A stretch of 64,000 bases of DNA from Humulus lupulus (GCF_963169125.1 NC_084798.1:173877980-173941979), one strand, 5' to 3'; positions 23,601 to 36,084 are shown, numbered from the stretch's first letter. Translations and numbers: made by a program. The notes: generated from the letters alone by a model not told the origin.

Positions 23601-25130
23601 AAAACAAGGGTAATGATTATAGTTTATTTATTTTGGAAACATGTATTTTAGAGAATGATAAATCCATTTGGATTATTGATTCTGGATCTACTAACCATGT
23701 TTGTAACTCTGTACAACTTCTTGAATTGTGGGAGGAAGTGGACGAAGGTGGCTAAAAGCTTAGAGTTGGGAACGAAGTGTTCATTGTGGTCCAAGCTAGA
23801 GGAAGAGCTCGTCTGAAGTTCGGAAATAAATACTTAATTTTAAATGATGTATTTTTTAGTCTGGATTTTAGTAGAAATTTAATTTCACTTTTCATGTTGC
23901 AATTAGAACAATTTGTTGTGACTTTCACAAGTTCTAATATATATATTTCTTTCAATGGATCACAATTATGTATTGCATGTTTGGAAAACAGGCTTTATAT
24001 TCTGCGACTTAACGAGCCCCTCGCTCTTAACAATGATTTATTCATAGTAGCTAAACCTAGGACCAATAAACATCAAAAGACCGATAACAATAATATGACA
24101 TATTTATGGCACTTGAGACTAGGTCACATTGGCTATGATAGAATTCAAAGACTTACAAAGTACGAACCTTTGAGGGAACTCACCTTAGGTGAATTACCTG
24201 TATGTGAATCTTTTCTAGAAGGAAAACTGACCAAGCATCCATTCTCTGCAAAGGGTGATAGGGCCAAAGAACCACTTGGACTTGTTCATTCAGATGTTTG
24301 TGGACCTTTGAATGTACAAGCCAGGGGTGGTTTTGAGCATTTCGTCACTTTCATTGTTGCTTACTCTAAATACTCATGTCTTTACTTAATGCATAGGAAA
24401 TCATAAACAACTTCAAAGTTTCAGGAATTCCTAGCAATGGCTCAGAACCAATTAGGTAAAACGTTAAAGATCTTGCGAACTGATAGGGGTGGAGAATATT
24501 TGGATATGCAGTTCCAAGATCATTTAACTGAACTTTGGATTTTATCACAAATTACTGCCCCAGGTACTCCGCAACAAAATGGTGTAGAGGAATGCTGGAA
24601 CAGAACTTTATTGGAAATGGTTAGACAAATGCTTAGTTACTCAACTCTACCAGCTTTGTTCTGGGGACATGCAATTGAAACCGCGAATGACATTCTCAAT
24701 GTCGTGCCGTCTAAATCAATCCCAAAAACACCTTTAGAATGCTGAAATGGTCGTGAACCTAGTTTACGCCATTATAGAATCTGGGGGTGTCCTGCCCACA
24801 TCTTGAGGAAAGGAGGGAACGCTAGAGGAAAAAGGAGGGAAAGCTAGAATCGCAAACTGATGTTTGCATGTTTGTTGGCTATCCTAAAGGTACTTAGGGT
24901 GGACTTTTCTATAGTCATTCAGAAAAGAAAGTGTTTACTTCTACAAATGCTACTTTTCTGGAAAATGACTATGTCCAGAACTTCAAACCTCGTAGCAAAG
25001 TAGTTTTAGAGGAGGTGGTTAAAGATTTGACTCCAAACAATGTTCCATCGTCATCACCGCAAGTTGATGATGAAATTTCCACTCTTCATGTCCAACCGAT
25101 GCATGTCGATTTAAATGAAGAAAGTACCAC
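23580..25130 (+). pseudogene. pol: Protease-integrase of B (left part)
   Basis: The protease block WIIDSGSTNHVC (about 23668-23703) is followed in the same frame by the GAG-pre-integrase zinc domain (LWHLRLGHIGYDRI) and integrase core (LVHSDVCGPLN, ILRTDRGGEYLD, TPQQNGVEECWNRTL). Stops at about 23753 (TAA), 24404 (TAA) and 24743 (TGA, where Trp is expected) break it. The conserved E of the third catalytic site is present. At 24807-24847 a 21-23-bp segment is tandemly duplicated and shifts the frame. The integrase tail ends at 25130, where C is inserted. Confidence 0.88.
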
Positions 25131-25483
25131 TGTAACGCCCTACTTCCTTAGAGCCGTTACTAAGTGAGTTTAAAACGTGCATCTAACTCGCTAATCGAGG
25201 TTTTAAGGTAAATGTGTAATTAAATCATAATCAGAGACATAAACTTTGAAGATAATTCCATTTACCGAAAATTACAAAATGTTTAACATTTGGGATCCCA
25301 AAATACAATTTAGAAGTATTTACAACTCAAAATATAATCACAGTCGACTAAATGAAAAAATCCAGTTTTATACATTCATCTCCCAAAAATGCCCCTGACC
25401 GTGGCAGTCAGGCTGACCAAACATGCACACACCGCTTCACGCTCGCCATACTCATGATTGGTTGACTTTCTCCTTGCCCTTAC

Positions 25484-25977
25484 CTGCACCACAGAGCACC
25501 CGTGAGCCGAAGCCCAGCAAGAAAACTCACAAACAGATAACATATGCATACCAACACTTATCAATTAAACAGGCCATCTATGGGCTAAACGCATACAGCC
25601 ATGCCATCCCAAGCGCTTTACCATGCCCTGGATTTGCGGTCCATACCTTGAGGATATACCAAGTATCCTTTAGGATTCAACCTAGCAACTCGCACTCCGC
25701 GTGCTAAACGCTGCTTCCTGCCCTGGCCCCTTGTTGCACTCGGCCTTGCACTCCACGTGCCTATCACCGTTCTCGACCCATTGCCGTTCTCAGCCTTCAC
25801 CGTTATCGGTCATCACCGTGCACGGCACATGTTGTACAATCAACACATTCACATATGATAAAGCTAATCAACAAGCTAAGCGTACATAAACTCAATCAAA
25901 GGGTCAAACCCCACAACACAGTCATATAGGGCTGAGCCCTACAACTCATGCTCTATGGGAGACAGTAGTTTTCTTAC
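25484..25977 (-). other. Putative leader intron, 3' LTR of C
   Basis: Minus strand CAG|GTAAGAAAAC donor-like site to GGTGCAG|GTAAGG acceptor-like site, 494 bp. Splicing not demonstrated. Confidence 0.4.
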
Positions 25978-26127
25978 CTGTAAGCCGAGCTTCCCAAGCA
26001 CCGCGATCACGAGCACAGTCCTCTATCCCGAGCCTAGAGGAAAACCTAGTCACAACGCATGATAAAGAATTCCATTATTATTCGAGTAACGGTTTCCAGA
26101 TATAATTCTAGCTTCCGGGACATCGAA

Positions 26128-26150
26128 TTCCACCAAACACGGTGGTGGAG
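26128..26150 (-). promoter_or_regulatory. Conserved LTR hairpin (C, 3' LTR)
   Basis: Sense strand CTCCACCA pairs with TGGTGGAA across a 7-base loop (CCGTGTT): 7 Watson-Crick pairs and one terminal mismatch or wobble. Confidence 0.65.
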
Positions 26151-26238
26151 TCGATCCCGAGCACCCTAGGTTAGGTTCACGTGCTTAAAACCTCCATTCA
26201 GCCAAAATTTCCCTTTTGAGTCATAGCCCTAAGAACTG

Positions 26239-26394
26239 GCGCCGCGGCCCGCCCCCAAAACAGAGTCTAAAACCTCTCTGACGCCCATTTGAGCCGTGAC
26301 CCTGCCCTATGGCGCCGCGGCGCTCCCCAGAGGCAGAGCCTCCTTGGCTCCTCAGCTTCGTAGGGCCGCAGCACTCAAGAACAGAGCCGCGACC
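26239..26394 (-). repeat. CpG palindrome cluster, 3' LTR of C
   Basis: GGCGCCGCGGC occurs twice exactly, with decayed copies AGCCGTGAC, GGCCGCAGC and AGCCGCGAC, in 155 bp. Confidence 0.75.
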
Positions 26395-27326
26395 CAACCC
26401 TTCGTGCCCAGAAAAATCCTCCATTTTCTCTTCTAAAACCCAGCCAATCATCCATAAAAAGTCAACCTAACAATCCAAACATTAATCACAGAAGTTTTAA
26501 AACAATCTCAGCTGCAAAACCTAACAAGAACTTAAGCCAAAAACCTCATCAAATCCAGAATCAATCCTTCACCCATCTACATGCAAATTCTAAGCAAACC
26601 AGCAGAAACTTCAAGAGAAATTCTTGTAATTTAAAGCTTACCCTTGCTGAAATAAGTCTCTGAGTTGATCTCCTAAGCCCCAAGCTTCTAGCCTTCAAAC
26701 TCTAGCTTCAATGCCTTAGTTAAAGTAGCTTCCACCACCACTTTCCTTTGCTATGCCTTAGAGAAAGATAATGGAAGAGAGATGTGTCTAAAAATTCGGT
26801 TTCTACAAATTCTGAAAGCTTCCTATATTTTTTTTTATTTAACTTATGCTTAAGGTTGCCTCAAGGCTCGGGGTGCCAAAAACGTCCCCGAGGGCAAAAT
26901 GGTAAATTTCCCCAATACTCCCTCCTAGACATTCTAACCTCGAATATATCTCCAAATATTTATTTCCATGACTCGATAACCCCGTAAAGCACCTAATACC
27001 CAAGATACCCCTCGACTCGCCCCGAGTCAGGTATTCAACCACGTTGTGACTCTCCGGCTAACTGCTCCCCAGAACTGTCTCGGATCGAGCTACACAGATA
27101 TATCACATACATATCATGTTTATCACATTTATACCCTCAACGAGTTAAAATCACAAACATACCCCTAATATCCAAACGGGGCCCACATGCATATTTAATT
27201 AAACTAAACTTTCATCCTAACCACATATTCATTAAATTCACATATATAAATACAATATAACAATTATTGCCCTCCAGGCACACTAATCAAGGCCCCAAGC
27301 CTTATTAGCAAATTTGGGTCGCTACA

Positions 27327-27341
27327 ACTATCCCCTCCTTA
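27327..27341 (-). other. Polypurine tract of C
   Basis: The minus strand reads AAGGAGGGGATAG next to the 3' LTR; the same tract precedes the 3' LTR of E. Confidence 0.85.
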
Positions 27342-27361
27342 CAGAGATTTCGTCCTCGAAA

Positions 27362-28860
27362 TTACCTGAACAACTCGGGATACCTCTCCCGCATGTCTGA
27401 TTCAAGTTCCCATGTCGCCTCCTCAACTTTGTTGTTCCTCCATAGCACTTTCACCAAGGCGATGGTCTTGTTCCGCAAAACCTTATCTTTCCGGTCAAGA
27501 ATCAGAACCGGCTTCTCCTCATAGGACAAATCCTGGTCCAACTCCAAACTCTCATAACTCAGCACGTGAGTTGAATCTAATACATACTTTCGGAGCATGG
27601 ACACATGAAAAACATTATGAACCCCTGATAAGGGTGGAGGCATCGCCAACTTGTAAGCTACCTCTCCAACCCGTTCCAGAATCTCAAAGGGGCCAACAAA
27701 CCTAGGGCTCAACTTGCCCCGAACACTAAACTGTTTCACTCCCCTCAAAGGTGAAACCCTAAGAAGCACATGATCACCAACCTGAAATTCCATGCTCCTT
27801 CGTTTCGGGTCTGAATAACTCTTCTGACGACTTTGGGAGGCGAGCATTCACGCTCTAATCTTCTCAATTGCCTCATTGGTCCTCTGAACCATCTCAGGAC
27901 CCAATAACTTCTCTCACCCATCTCGTCCCAATGGATAGGTGATCTACACTTCCTCCCATATAGCATCTCATACGGAGCCACTCTGATAGTCGCCTGATAA
28001 CTATTGTTATACGAGAACTCAATCAAAGGAAGATACGTACTCCAAGATCCCCCAAAATCTAACACACAGGCACGCAACATGTCCTCTAATATCTGAATCG
28101 CCCTCTCAGACTGCCCATCCGTCTAAGGATGATAAGCGGTACTAAACCGTAACTGCGTGCCCATAGCTTTCTACAGACTCTCCCAAAACTTGGAAGTGAA
28201 GGTGGGGTCCCTGTCAAATACTATTGACCTAGGAGCCCCATGAAGTCGAACAATGTCCTTCACATATAACTCAGCATACTGTTCCATAGTATAAATCATC
28301 ATAACAGGCAAAAAGTGGGCGGACTTAATATACCTATCCACTATCACCCACACCGAGTCATGCTGTCCCACGGTCCTTGGAAAACCAACCACAAAGTCCA
28401 TGGTGATATCTTCACACTTCCATTCTGGAATCCCCAGAGGCTGCAGCAACCTCGCTGGCCTCTGATGCTCAGCTTTGACCTGCTGAAAAGTTAAGCACCT
28501 AGCCACATAATCTACCACATTCCTCTTCATGCCCGACCACCAATACAAAACTCTCATATCCTGGTACATCTTCGTGGAACCTGGGTGCAAAGAATAGGGA
28601 GTGGTATGCGATTCATCTAAGATCTCCCACCGGATATCAGAATCCATCGGAACGCAGATCCGACCCTTGTACTTCAGTAACCCCATCTCTAAAATAGAAA
28701 AGTCCTTAGTCGCTCCGACTAAGACATTCTCTCTGTGACCTCTCAACTGGGAATCTTTCCCCTGCACCTCCTTAATCCTCTCAAGGAGTGTAGACTGAAG
28801 AGTGATGTTCGCCAACTGACCAACCACCAACTCTATACTTGTTCTAGTCATATCCTCGGC
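27362..28860 (-). pseudogene. pol: Integrase of C with chromodomain-like tail
   Basis: Zinc-binding domain and core (28851-28171: VVDYVARCLTFQ with the second zinc-binding Cys changed to Phe; IVFDRDPTFTSKF), then 28080-27745, then the C-terminal region 27847-27362 with SPRFVGPFEILERVG, HVSMLRKY and VLWRNNKVEEATWELES, typical of a chromovirus integrase tail that targets chromatin. TAG codons at 28171-28173 and 28124-28126 replace CAG kept in G1. A frameshift lies near 27890. Confidence 0.9.
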
Positions 28861-28979
28861 TAGCTTATCAGATATCTATCTCGAACTAAACAACTGTCCC
28901 GGGCCTTTCCGACTCAATGCATCAGCCACTACATTAGCCTTCCCAGGATGGTATAGGATGCACAATCATAATCATTAAC

Positions 28980-30740
28980 CAACTCCAGCCATCGCCTCTG
29001 GCGCATATTCAGGTCCTTCTAGGTAAAGAATACTTCAAGCTCTTATGATCGGTGTATATCTCACACTTCTCACCATAGAGATAATGTCTCCAAATCTTAA
29101 GTGCGAATACCACCGCTGCTAACTCCAAATCATGCGTAGGATATCTCTGCTCATACTCCTTTAACTGTCTCGACGCATAGGCTATCACTTTACCAGCTTT
29201 CATTAGCACACACCCCAAACCCTGTCTGGAAGCATCACAGTAAACCACAAACTTCTCATTATCTGTTGGCAGACTCAACACTGGCGCAGCGATCAGTCGT
29301 CGCTTCAACTCTTGAAAACTGTTTTCACATTTGTCCGTCCAGACATAACTTGTCTTCTTCTTTGTCTGTTCTGTCAAAGGCGTAGCTATTCTGGAGAACC
29401 CCTCAACAAACTGCCGATAGTATCCTGCCAATCCAAGAAAACTTCCGACTTCAGGAACATTGCTCGGTCTAGGCCAATCCCTAACTACCTCAATCTTACT
29501 TGGATCAACCAGAATCCCCTCCTTACTGACGATGTGACCCAGAAACGTGACTTGCGGTAGCCAAAATTCACACTTGCTGAACTTAGCATATAACTTATGC
29601 TCCCTTAATCACTACAAAACCAACCGCAGATGCTGCTCATGCTCGGTCTCTGACTAGGAGTACACCAAGATATCATCGATGAATATAATCATGAACTTAT
29701 CTAGATAATCCTTGAAAATTCTATTCATCATATCCATAAAAGCTGATGGAGCATTGGTTAATCCAAAGGACATAACCAAGAATTCATACATGTCCATACC
29801 TCGTTCAGAAAGCCGTCTTTGGTATGTCCTCCTCTTTTATCCTTAACTGATGGTAACCTGATCGGAGGTCAATCTTGGAAAACACTGTTCTTCCCTGTAA
29901 CTGATCAAATAAATCGTCGATCCTAGGCAGTGGATACTTGTTCTTAATGGTTAACTTATTCAGCTCCCTGTAATCAATACACATCCTAAGAGATCCATCT
30001 TTCTTCTTGACAAACAACACTGGAGCACCCCATGGCGAGAAACTCGGTTTGATGAACCCCAAATCAAGTAACTCCTGCAACTGAATCTTCAACTCCTTTA
30101 ACTCCACTAGAGCCATTCTGTAAGGTGTCCTAGATACTGGCTCCGCTCCTGGTACCAACTCTATAACAAAATCAATCTCCCGCTGCGGCGGCAACCCTGA
30201 CAAATCTGCCGGAAACAAATTCGGGAACTCACACACCAATCGAGTCTCACCCGGTCCAACCGATACCACCCTAGAGGTATCCACAACGCTTGCTAGGAAT
30301 CCCATGCAACCTTCCTGCATTAATTCTCTAGCCTTCAATGTTGAAATCATTGGTACTCGCGATCCACTAGCTATCCCCGCAAATACAAAGGGCACCTCCC
30401 CTTCTGGTTCAAAGGTCACCATTCTGTGCTTGCAATCAATTGTTGCCCCATACTTTGATAACCAATCCATCCCCAGAATCATGTCGAAGTCATCCACCTC
30501 AAGCTCAATCAGATCAGCAAACAACTCCCTACCATTTACCTATACTGGTAAAGCTCTAATCCATCTTCTAGAGACTATCAGTTCCCCGGTTGGCAACAAA
30601 GTCCGGAAACCATTAGCATACAAAACACTAGGTCTACACAGCTGATCTATCACTCTAGCAGACACAAAGGAATGGGTAGCTCCCGAATAAAACAATGTAG
30701 TATAAAAATATCCAGCATTAAAAATATGACCTGTCACAAC
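28980..30740 (-). pseudogene. pol: Protease-RT-RNase H of C (disrupted)
   Basis: The protease site reads YSGATHSF instead of DSGATHSF, so the catalytic Asp is gone (about 30690). Downstream are [12 protein letters not shown], the RT N-terminal half with [10 protein letters not shown] to 29805, then after a frameshift FIDDILVYS (about 29658-29684) followed by a TAG at 29654-29656 where G1 has CAG. RNase H runs 29431-29009 with [11 protein letters not shown] and [10 protein letters not shown], then shifts frame. Confidence 0.9.
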
Positions 30741-31891
30741 TTAGGGGCTAGCCTCTGCCTCAGTTTGAGTCAAAGTAAACACTCTGGCAGGAGCGAGACT
30801 GTCTCCTTGCTTTGGCTCCTCCTTCCTGACTTGTGGGCAGTCCTTCTTCAAATGATTGGCACTCCCACAGACAAAACAGGCCCTGATCCTGCACTCACCC
30901 TGATGTCGTCGTCTGCACCGAGGACACACTGGGAAACTCCTCCAGTTGTCACCCCCGCCCTGGAGGCCACCAAAAGCACCTCGTGCCCTCCTATCAGAAT
31001 TGGGAGGAACGAAGGAATCTGGGGATTTCCTCTTCTGCTCATTGGGGCCACTACCCGATTGGGTTCAACAAAAGGAGGCACTGTCCTCCTAGCATCACGC
31101 CTAACAATGCTCTCTCTCCATATCTGATCTTCGACCCTCTCAGCTATAAGGGCCTTGTCTACTACCTGTGCATAGGTAGTAGTCATTGGATCCAATGTAA
31201 TGTTCACATCGCGGGCGATCATAACATTCAGCCCTCGCACAAATCTGTCTCTCCTTGCCGCATCAATCGGCACTAAATCTGGCGCAAACTTCGCCAAACG
31301 ATCAAATCTCACAGCATACTCTGTCACTATCAATCGGTTCTGAGTCAGGTTGATGAACTCATCAACCTTTGCAACTCGGACTGCCACACTGTAATATTTC
31401 TCGTTGAAGACATTCTTGAATTCTTCCTAGGTCATAACTGCCATGTTCCTTCTCTGAACCACAACATCCCACCAGATGCGGGCATCCTCTCTGAACATAT
31501 AACTGGCACAGGCAACCCTCTCGTTTCCCTCAACCCTCATGAAATCCAGGATAGAGGAAACCATATTCTTCCATTGCTCTGCCCGCAGTGGGTCTGGTCC
31601 ACCCTCAAAGGTGGGAGGATGCTGCTTTCTGAATCTTTCATACAGAGGTTCCCACCTATTCTCAACCACAGGCTGAATCGGCACTGGCGCTACACTCTGC
31701 TGAATTGGCAGCCCAGTAACCTGTGGAGGGGCCTGCTGCCTCAACTGACGAAGCTCTTCTTCTGTTCTCTGCAACCTTGCTTCCATTTCAGCAAACACCT
31801 CTTGCCAATTTTGTGGGGCAGGTGGAGGGTCCTAACCCCTATTATCATCCTTGGCCCGACTGCCGCGGAGTCTAGATGATTGCCGAGGCAT
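30741..31891 (-). pseudogene. gag: gag of C (disrupted)
   Basis: Starts at ATG 31891 as in G1. It shares MFREDARIWWD and the two cysteine clusters, CPRCRRRHQGEC and a CX2CX4HX4C knuckle CFVCGSANHLKKDC. A TAG at 31832-31834 replaces a CAG kept in G1. A Trp codon is a stop near 31427 (MTWEEF expected). A frameshift near 31070 moves the last third, including the zinc knuckles, to another frame. Confidence 0.88.
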
Positions 31892-32210
31892 CACAACTAT
31901 ATGCCTACAATCAATGACGCTGCTCATCAGGCATGATAACAAAGTCCAATACCACCTCCCAATCACAACAGCCAACCTTGATCAGCAATCCAAATAACAT
32001 ACAGATAACATATAACACACAACGGGCCATGCCCTGGCATCATGCATAAGTCAACTCATTCATCATGCTCTATAAGAAATAAGCAGGAAAGCAGGGCATT
32101 CAAACACATATTCAAACATATTAATCAACCATACCAACCAACCCTGAGTCGAGCTTGTCACTGACAGTGAGCGTACATGTTTGGTCAATCTCCAGAACCA
32201 ATAAACCTTG

Positions 32211-32226
32211 GCTCGCTCTGATACCA
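32211..32226 (-). other. Primer binding site of C (tRNA-iMet type)
   Basis: Minus strand TGGTATCAGAGCGAGC, three bases inside the 5' LTR. Confidence 0.92.
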
Positions 32227-32582
32227 AGTTGTAACGCCCTACTTCCTTAGAGTCGTTACTAAGTGAGTTTAAAATGTGCATCTAACTCGCTAATCGAGGT
32301 TTTAAGGTAAATGTGTAATTAAATCATAATCAGAGACATAAACTTTGAAGATAATTCCATTTACCGAAAATTACAAAACGTTTAACATTTGGGATCCCAA
32401 AATATAGTTTAGAAGTATTTACAACTCAAAATATAATCACAGTCTACTAAACGAAAAAATCCAGTTTTATACATTCATCTCCCAAAAATGCCCCTGACCG
32501 TGGCAGTCAGGCTGACCAAACATGTACACGCCGCTTCACGCTTGCCATACTCATGATTGGTTGACTTTCTCCTTGCCCTTAC

Positions 32583-33076
32583 CTGCACCACAGAGCACCC
32601 GTGAGCCGAAGCCCAGCAAGAAAACTCACAAACAGATAACATATGCATACCAACACTTATCAATTAAACAGGCCATCTATGGGCTAAACGCATACGGCCA
32701 TGCCATCCCAGGCGCTTTACCATGCCCTGGATTTGCGGTCCATACCGTGAGGATATACCAGGTATCCTTTAGGATTCAACCTAGCAACTCGCACTCTGCG
32801 TTCTAAACGCTGCTTCCGGCCCTGGCCCCTTGTCGCACTCGGCCTTGTACTCCACGTGCCTATCGCCGTTCTCGACCCATTGCCATTCTCGGCCTTCACC
32901 GTTATCGGTCATCACTGTGCACGGCTCATGTTGTACAATCAACACATTCACATATGATAAAGCTAATCAACAAGCTAAGCGTACATAAACTCAATCAAAG
33001 GGTCAAACCCCACAACACAGTCATACAGGGCCGAGCCCTACAACTCATGCTCTACGGGAGACAGTAGTTTTCTTAC
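32583..33076 (-). other. Putative leader intron, 5' LTR of C
   Basis: Same donor-like and acceptor-like sites as in the 3' LTR, again 494 bp apart; this copy would lie in the genomic transcript's leader. Confidence 0.42.
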
Positions 33077-33219
33077 CTGTAACCCGAGCTTCCCAAGATC
33101 ATGAGCACAGTCCTCTGTCCCGAGCCTAGAGGAAAACCTAGTCACAACGCATGATAAAGGATTCCATTAATATTCGAGTAACGGTTTCCAGATATAATTC
33201 TAGCTTCCGGGACATCGAA

Positions 33220-33242
33220 TTCCACCAAACACGGTGGTGGAG
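33220..33242 (-). promoter_or_regulatory. Conserved LTR hairpin (C, 5' LTR)
   Basis: Identical to the 3' LTR copy; stem CTCCACCA/TGGTGGAA with a 7-base loop. Confidence 0.65.
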
Positions 33243-33310
33243 TCGATCCCGAGCACCCTAGGTTAGGTTCCTGCGCTTAAAACCTCCATTCAGCCAAAAT
33301 TTCCCTTTTG

Positions 33311-33488
33311 AGTCGCGGCTCTAAGAACTGGCACCGCAGCCCGCCCCCAAAACAGAGGCTAAAACCTCTCTGACGCCCATTTGAGTTGCGGCCCTGCCAT
33401 ATGGCGCCACGGCGCTCCCCAGAGGCAGAGCCTCCCTGGTTCCTCAGCTTCGTAAGGGCGCAGCACTCAAGAACAAAGCCGCGGCCCA
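33311..33488 (-). repeat. CpG palindrome cluster, 5' LTR of C
   Basis: The same cluster as in the 3' LTR, with several CG to CA/TG changes (GCACCGCAGC, GCGCCACGGC) consistent with CpG deamination. Confidence 0.75.
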
Positions 33489-34417
33489 ACCCTTCGTGCC
33501 CAGAAAAATCCTCCATTTTCTCTTCTAAAACCCAGCCAATCATCCATAAAAAGTCAACCTAACAATCCAAACATTAATCACAGAAGTTTTAAAAAAATCT
33601 CAGCTGCAAAACCTAACAAGAACTTAAGCCAAAACCTCATCAAATCCAGAATCAATCCTTCACCCATCTACATGCAAATTCTAAGCAAACCAACAGAAAC
33701 TTCAAGATAAATTCTTGTAATTTAAAGCTTACCCTTGCTGAAATAAGTCTCTGAGTTGATCTCCTAAGCCCCAAGCTTCTAGCCCTCAAACTCTAGCTTC
33801 AATTCCTTAGTTAAATTAGCTTCCACCACCACTTTCCTTTGCTATGCCTTAGAGAAAGATAATGGAAGAGAGAAGTGTCTAAAAAGTCGGTTTCTACAAA
33901 TTCTGAAAGCTTCCTATATTTTGTTTGATTTAACTTAAGCTTAAGGTTACCTCAAGGCTCGGGGTGCCAAAAACGTCCCCGAGGGAAAAATGGTAAATTT
34001 CCCCAATATTCCCTCCTAGACATTCTAACCTCGAATATATCTCCAAATATTTATTTCCATGACCCGATAATCCCGTAAAGCACCTAATACCCAAGATACC
34101 CCTCGACTCGCCCCGAGTCAGGTATTCAATCACGTTGTGACTCTCCGGCTAACTTCTCCCCAGAACTGTCTCGGATCGAGCTACACAGATATATCACATA
34201 CATATCATGTTTATCACATTTATACCCTCAACGGGTTAAAATCACAAACATACCCCTAATATCCAAACGGGTCCCACATGCATATTTAATTCAACTAAAC
34301 TTGCATCCTAACCACATATTCATTAAATTCACATATATTAATACAGTATAAAAATTATTGCCCTCCAGGCACACTAATCAAGGCCCCAAGCCTTATTAGC
34401 AAATTTGGGTTGCTACA

Positions 34418-35020
34418 AACAATCACGGAGCCTCGTCGTAGTGGGAGGGTTTCTTGGAACCCAGTTCGCTATGGTTTGGATGGTGAAACCAATATGGTTG
34501 TTGGTGACACTAGTGATGATGATCCATTGTCTTTCAAACAGGCAATGGCTAGCCCTGAAAAGGAATTGTGGCTCGAAGCCATGAAACAGGAAATGGAGTC
34601 CATGTACTCAAATTCCGCCTGGGATCTTGTGGAAGTACCTAGTGACTTTAGGGCCATTGGGTGCAAGTGGATCTACAAGAAGAAACGAGGTGTTGATGGA
34701 AATATTGAGACTTATAAAGCTCGATTAGTGGCAAAGGGTTATACCCAAAGAGAAGGCGTGGACTATGAGGAAACTTTTAGTCCGGTAGCCATGCTCAAGT
34801 CCCTTCGCATCCTCCTATCCATAGCAGCCCCTCTCGACTATGTGATCTGGAAAATGGATGTAAAGACAACTTTTCTTAATGGAAAGCTTGATGAAGTCAT
34901 TTATATGGATCATCCAGAAGGATTTAAAGTAGCTGGACAAGAAGGAAAAGTTTGAAAGTTGAATTGGTCCATCTATGGACTTAAGCAAGCTTCTCGTTCC
35001 TGGAATCTTAGATTTGATGA
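34418..35020 (+). pseudogene. pol: Reverse transcriptase of B, N-terminal part
   Basis: Continues B's pol across C: EPRRSGRVSWNPVRY, then the RT with YKARLVAKGYTQREGVDYEE and MDVKTTFLNGKLDE. A stop (TGA) follows GQEGKV at 34953-34955; the frame resumes as IYGLKQASRSWNLRFDD until D splits it at 35020. Confidence 0.92.
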
Positions 35021-35396
35021 TGTAACGCCCTACTACCTTAGAGCCGTTACTAAGTGAGTTTAAAACAGAAATTGTGCATTTAATTGACTCAAAGTGGTTT
35101 CTAAAACCAAAAGTATGATTAAACCAGAGTTTAAGGCTGTACTCTTTTTAAAAATGTTTAACTTCATTGAAAGCGTTAAGTATAAAACATCTGGGATCCC
35201 AAAATAAGGTTTACAAAAGGTTTACAACTCAAAAATAGATTTACACCAGGTTATCTTTCAAAAGAATGGATTAATACAGCCATTTACAAAATGCCCCCAA
35301 CCAAAGCAGTCGGGCAAGCCGAACATGTACGCGCCACTCGCACGCTCTCCATACTCATGGCCGGTTGACTGACTCCTTGCTTTTACCTGCCACACG

Positions 35397-35837
35397 GAGC
35401 ACCCGTGAGCCGAAGCCCAGCAAGAAAACCCAAATAGCACATAACATATGCAAATAATATCACTGGCATAATTCACTGATAAATAGGAAATCATTAATTA
35501 AACAAGCACGGCCATGCCGCCCCAGAGGCCTTACCAAAGCTTGGGGTCTCGGTCATTACCGTAGGATAACCCATGTATCCCTTGGGTCCCACCCTGGCTA
35601 TAGCATCCCATGTGCTGAGCGTTACTTCCGGCCCCGCTGCCGTACCCGACCTACGCCGCTCTCGGCCTTAGCCGTTCATTCCATTACAATCACACATATA
35701 ATACATTCAGAAATAACCATTCAAACATACAATAATTTATCTAAGATTACACATTCGCACACAATACAATCTAAGGCCGTGCCCTGCAATCACACAGTGG
35801 GCCTATGCCCTATTCTCGGGTGTTACGGTTTTCTTAC
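35397..35837 (-). other. Putative leader intron in D
   Basis: Minus strand CAG|GTAAGAAAAC donor-like to GGCAG|GTAAAAGC acceptor-like site, 441 bp. Confidence 0.4.
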
Positions 35838-35961
35838 CTGTATCCCGAGCTTTCCGATGCACCACGGTCACGAGCACGGTCCACTAGCACGAGCCTCTCC
35901 GAAATCCTAGTCACAACACACACATCAAACACTTTTAATACCAACCAAACCCAAAACCACT

Positions 35962-35989
35962 TCCCGGGACCAATCCCGTACTCCCGGGA
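35962..35989 (-). promoter_or_regulatory. LTR hairpin in D
   Basis: TCCCGGGA repeated at 35962-35969 and 35982-35989. Being self-complementary, the two copies can pair as a perfect 8-bp stem around a 12-base loop, at the place where G1, C, E and I have their 8-bp hairpin. Confidence 0.55.
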
Positions 35990-36084
35990 CCTCCAAAACC
36001 TTAAAAAAACACCCCGGAGACATCCCCCGAACCCCCGGAGCTAAGGCCTAAAATTGCCAAAAAAGCTATCCTGAAAATGGCCTT

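Larger units (their letters stand above)
25131..27326 (-). repeat. 3' LTR of C
   Basis: 2196 bp, TGTAACGCCC...TCGCTACA on the plus strand; the polypurine tract is on its right. Confidence 0.95.
25131..34417 (-). mobile_element. C: Ty3/gypsy element inserted in pol of B
   Basis: A minus-strand chromovirus-like element of 9287 bp with two LTRs (25131-27326 and 32230-34417), primer binding site, gag, protease, RT, RNase H and an integrase with a chromodomain-like tail. Removing it rejoins B's integrase tail to B's RT. The flanks read ACCAC and AACAA: an imperfect duplication, so a small deletion or drift at the right edge is likely. It is a sibling of G1. In the first 235 bp of the LTR pair I count about seven mismatches, six of them transitions. 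Confidence 0.95.
32230..34417 (-). repeat. 5' LTR of C
   Basis: 2188 bp, TGTAACGCCC...TTGCTACA; the primer binding site is on its left. Confidence 0.95.

Noticed and set aside
26221..26451. ORF of about 76 codons shared by both LTRs of C (also 33277-33543)
   Set aside because: It lies in the leader over the palindrome cluster. Similarity between the two copies is due to LTR duplication. An upstream ORF is possible but there is no domain or independent conservation to support it.
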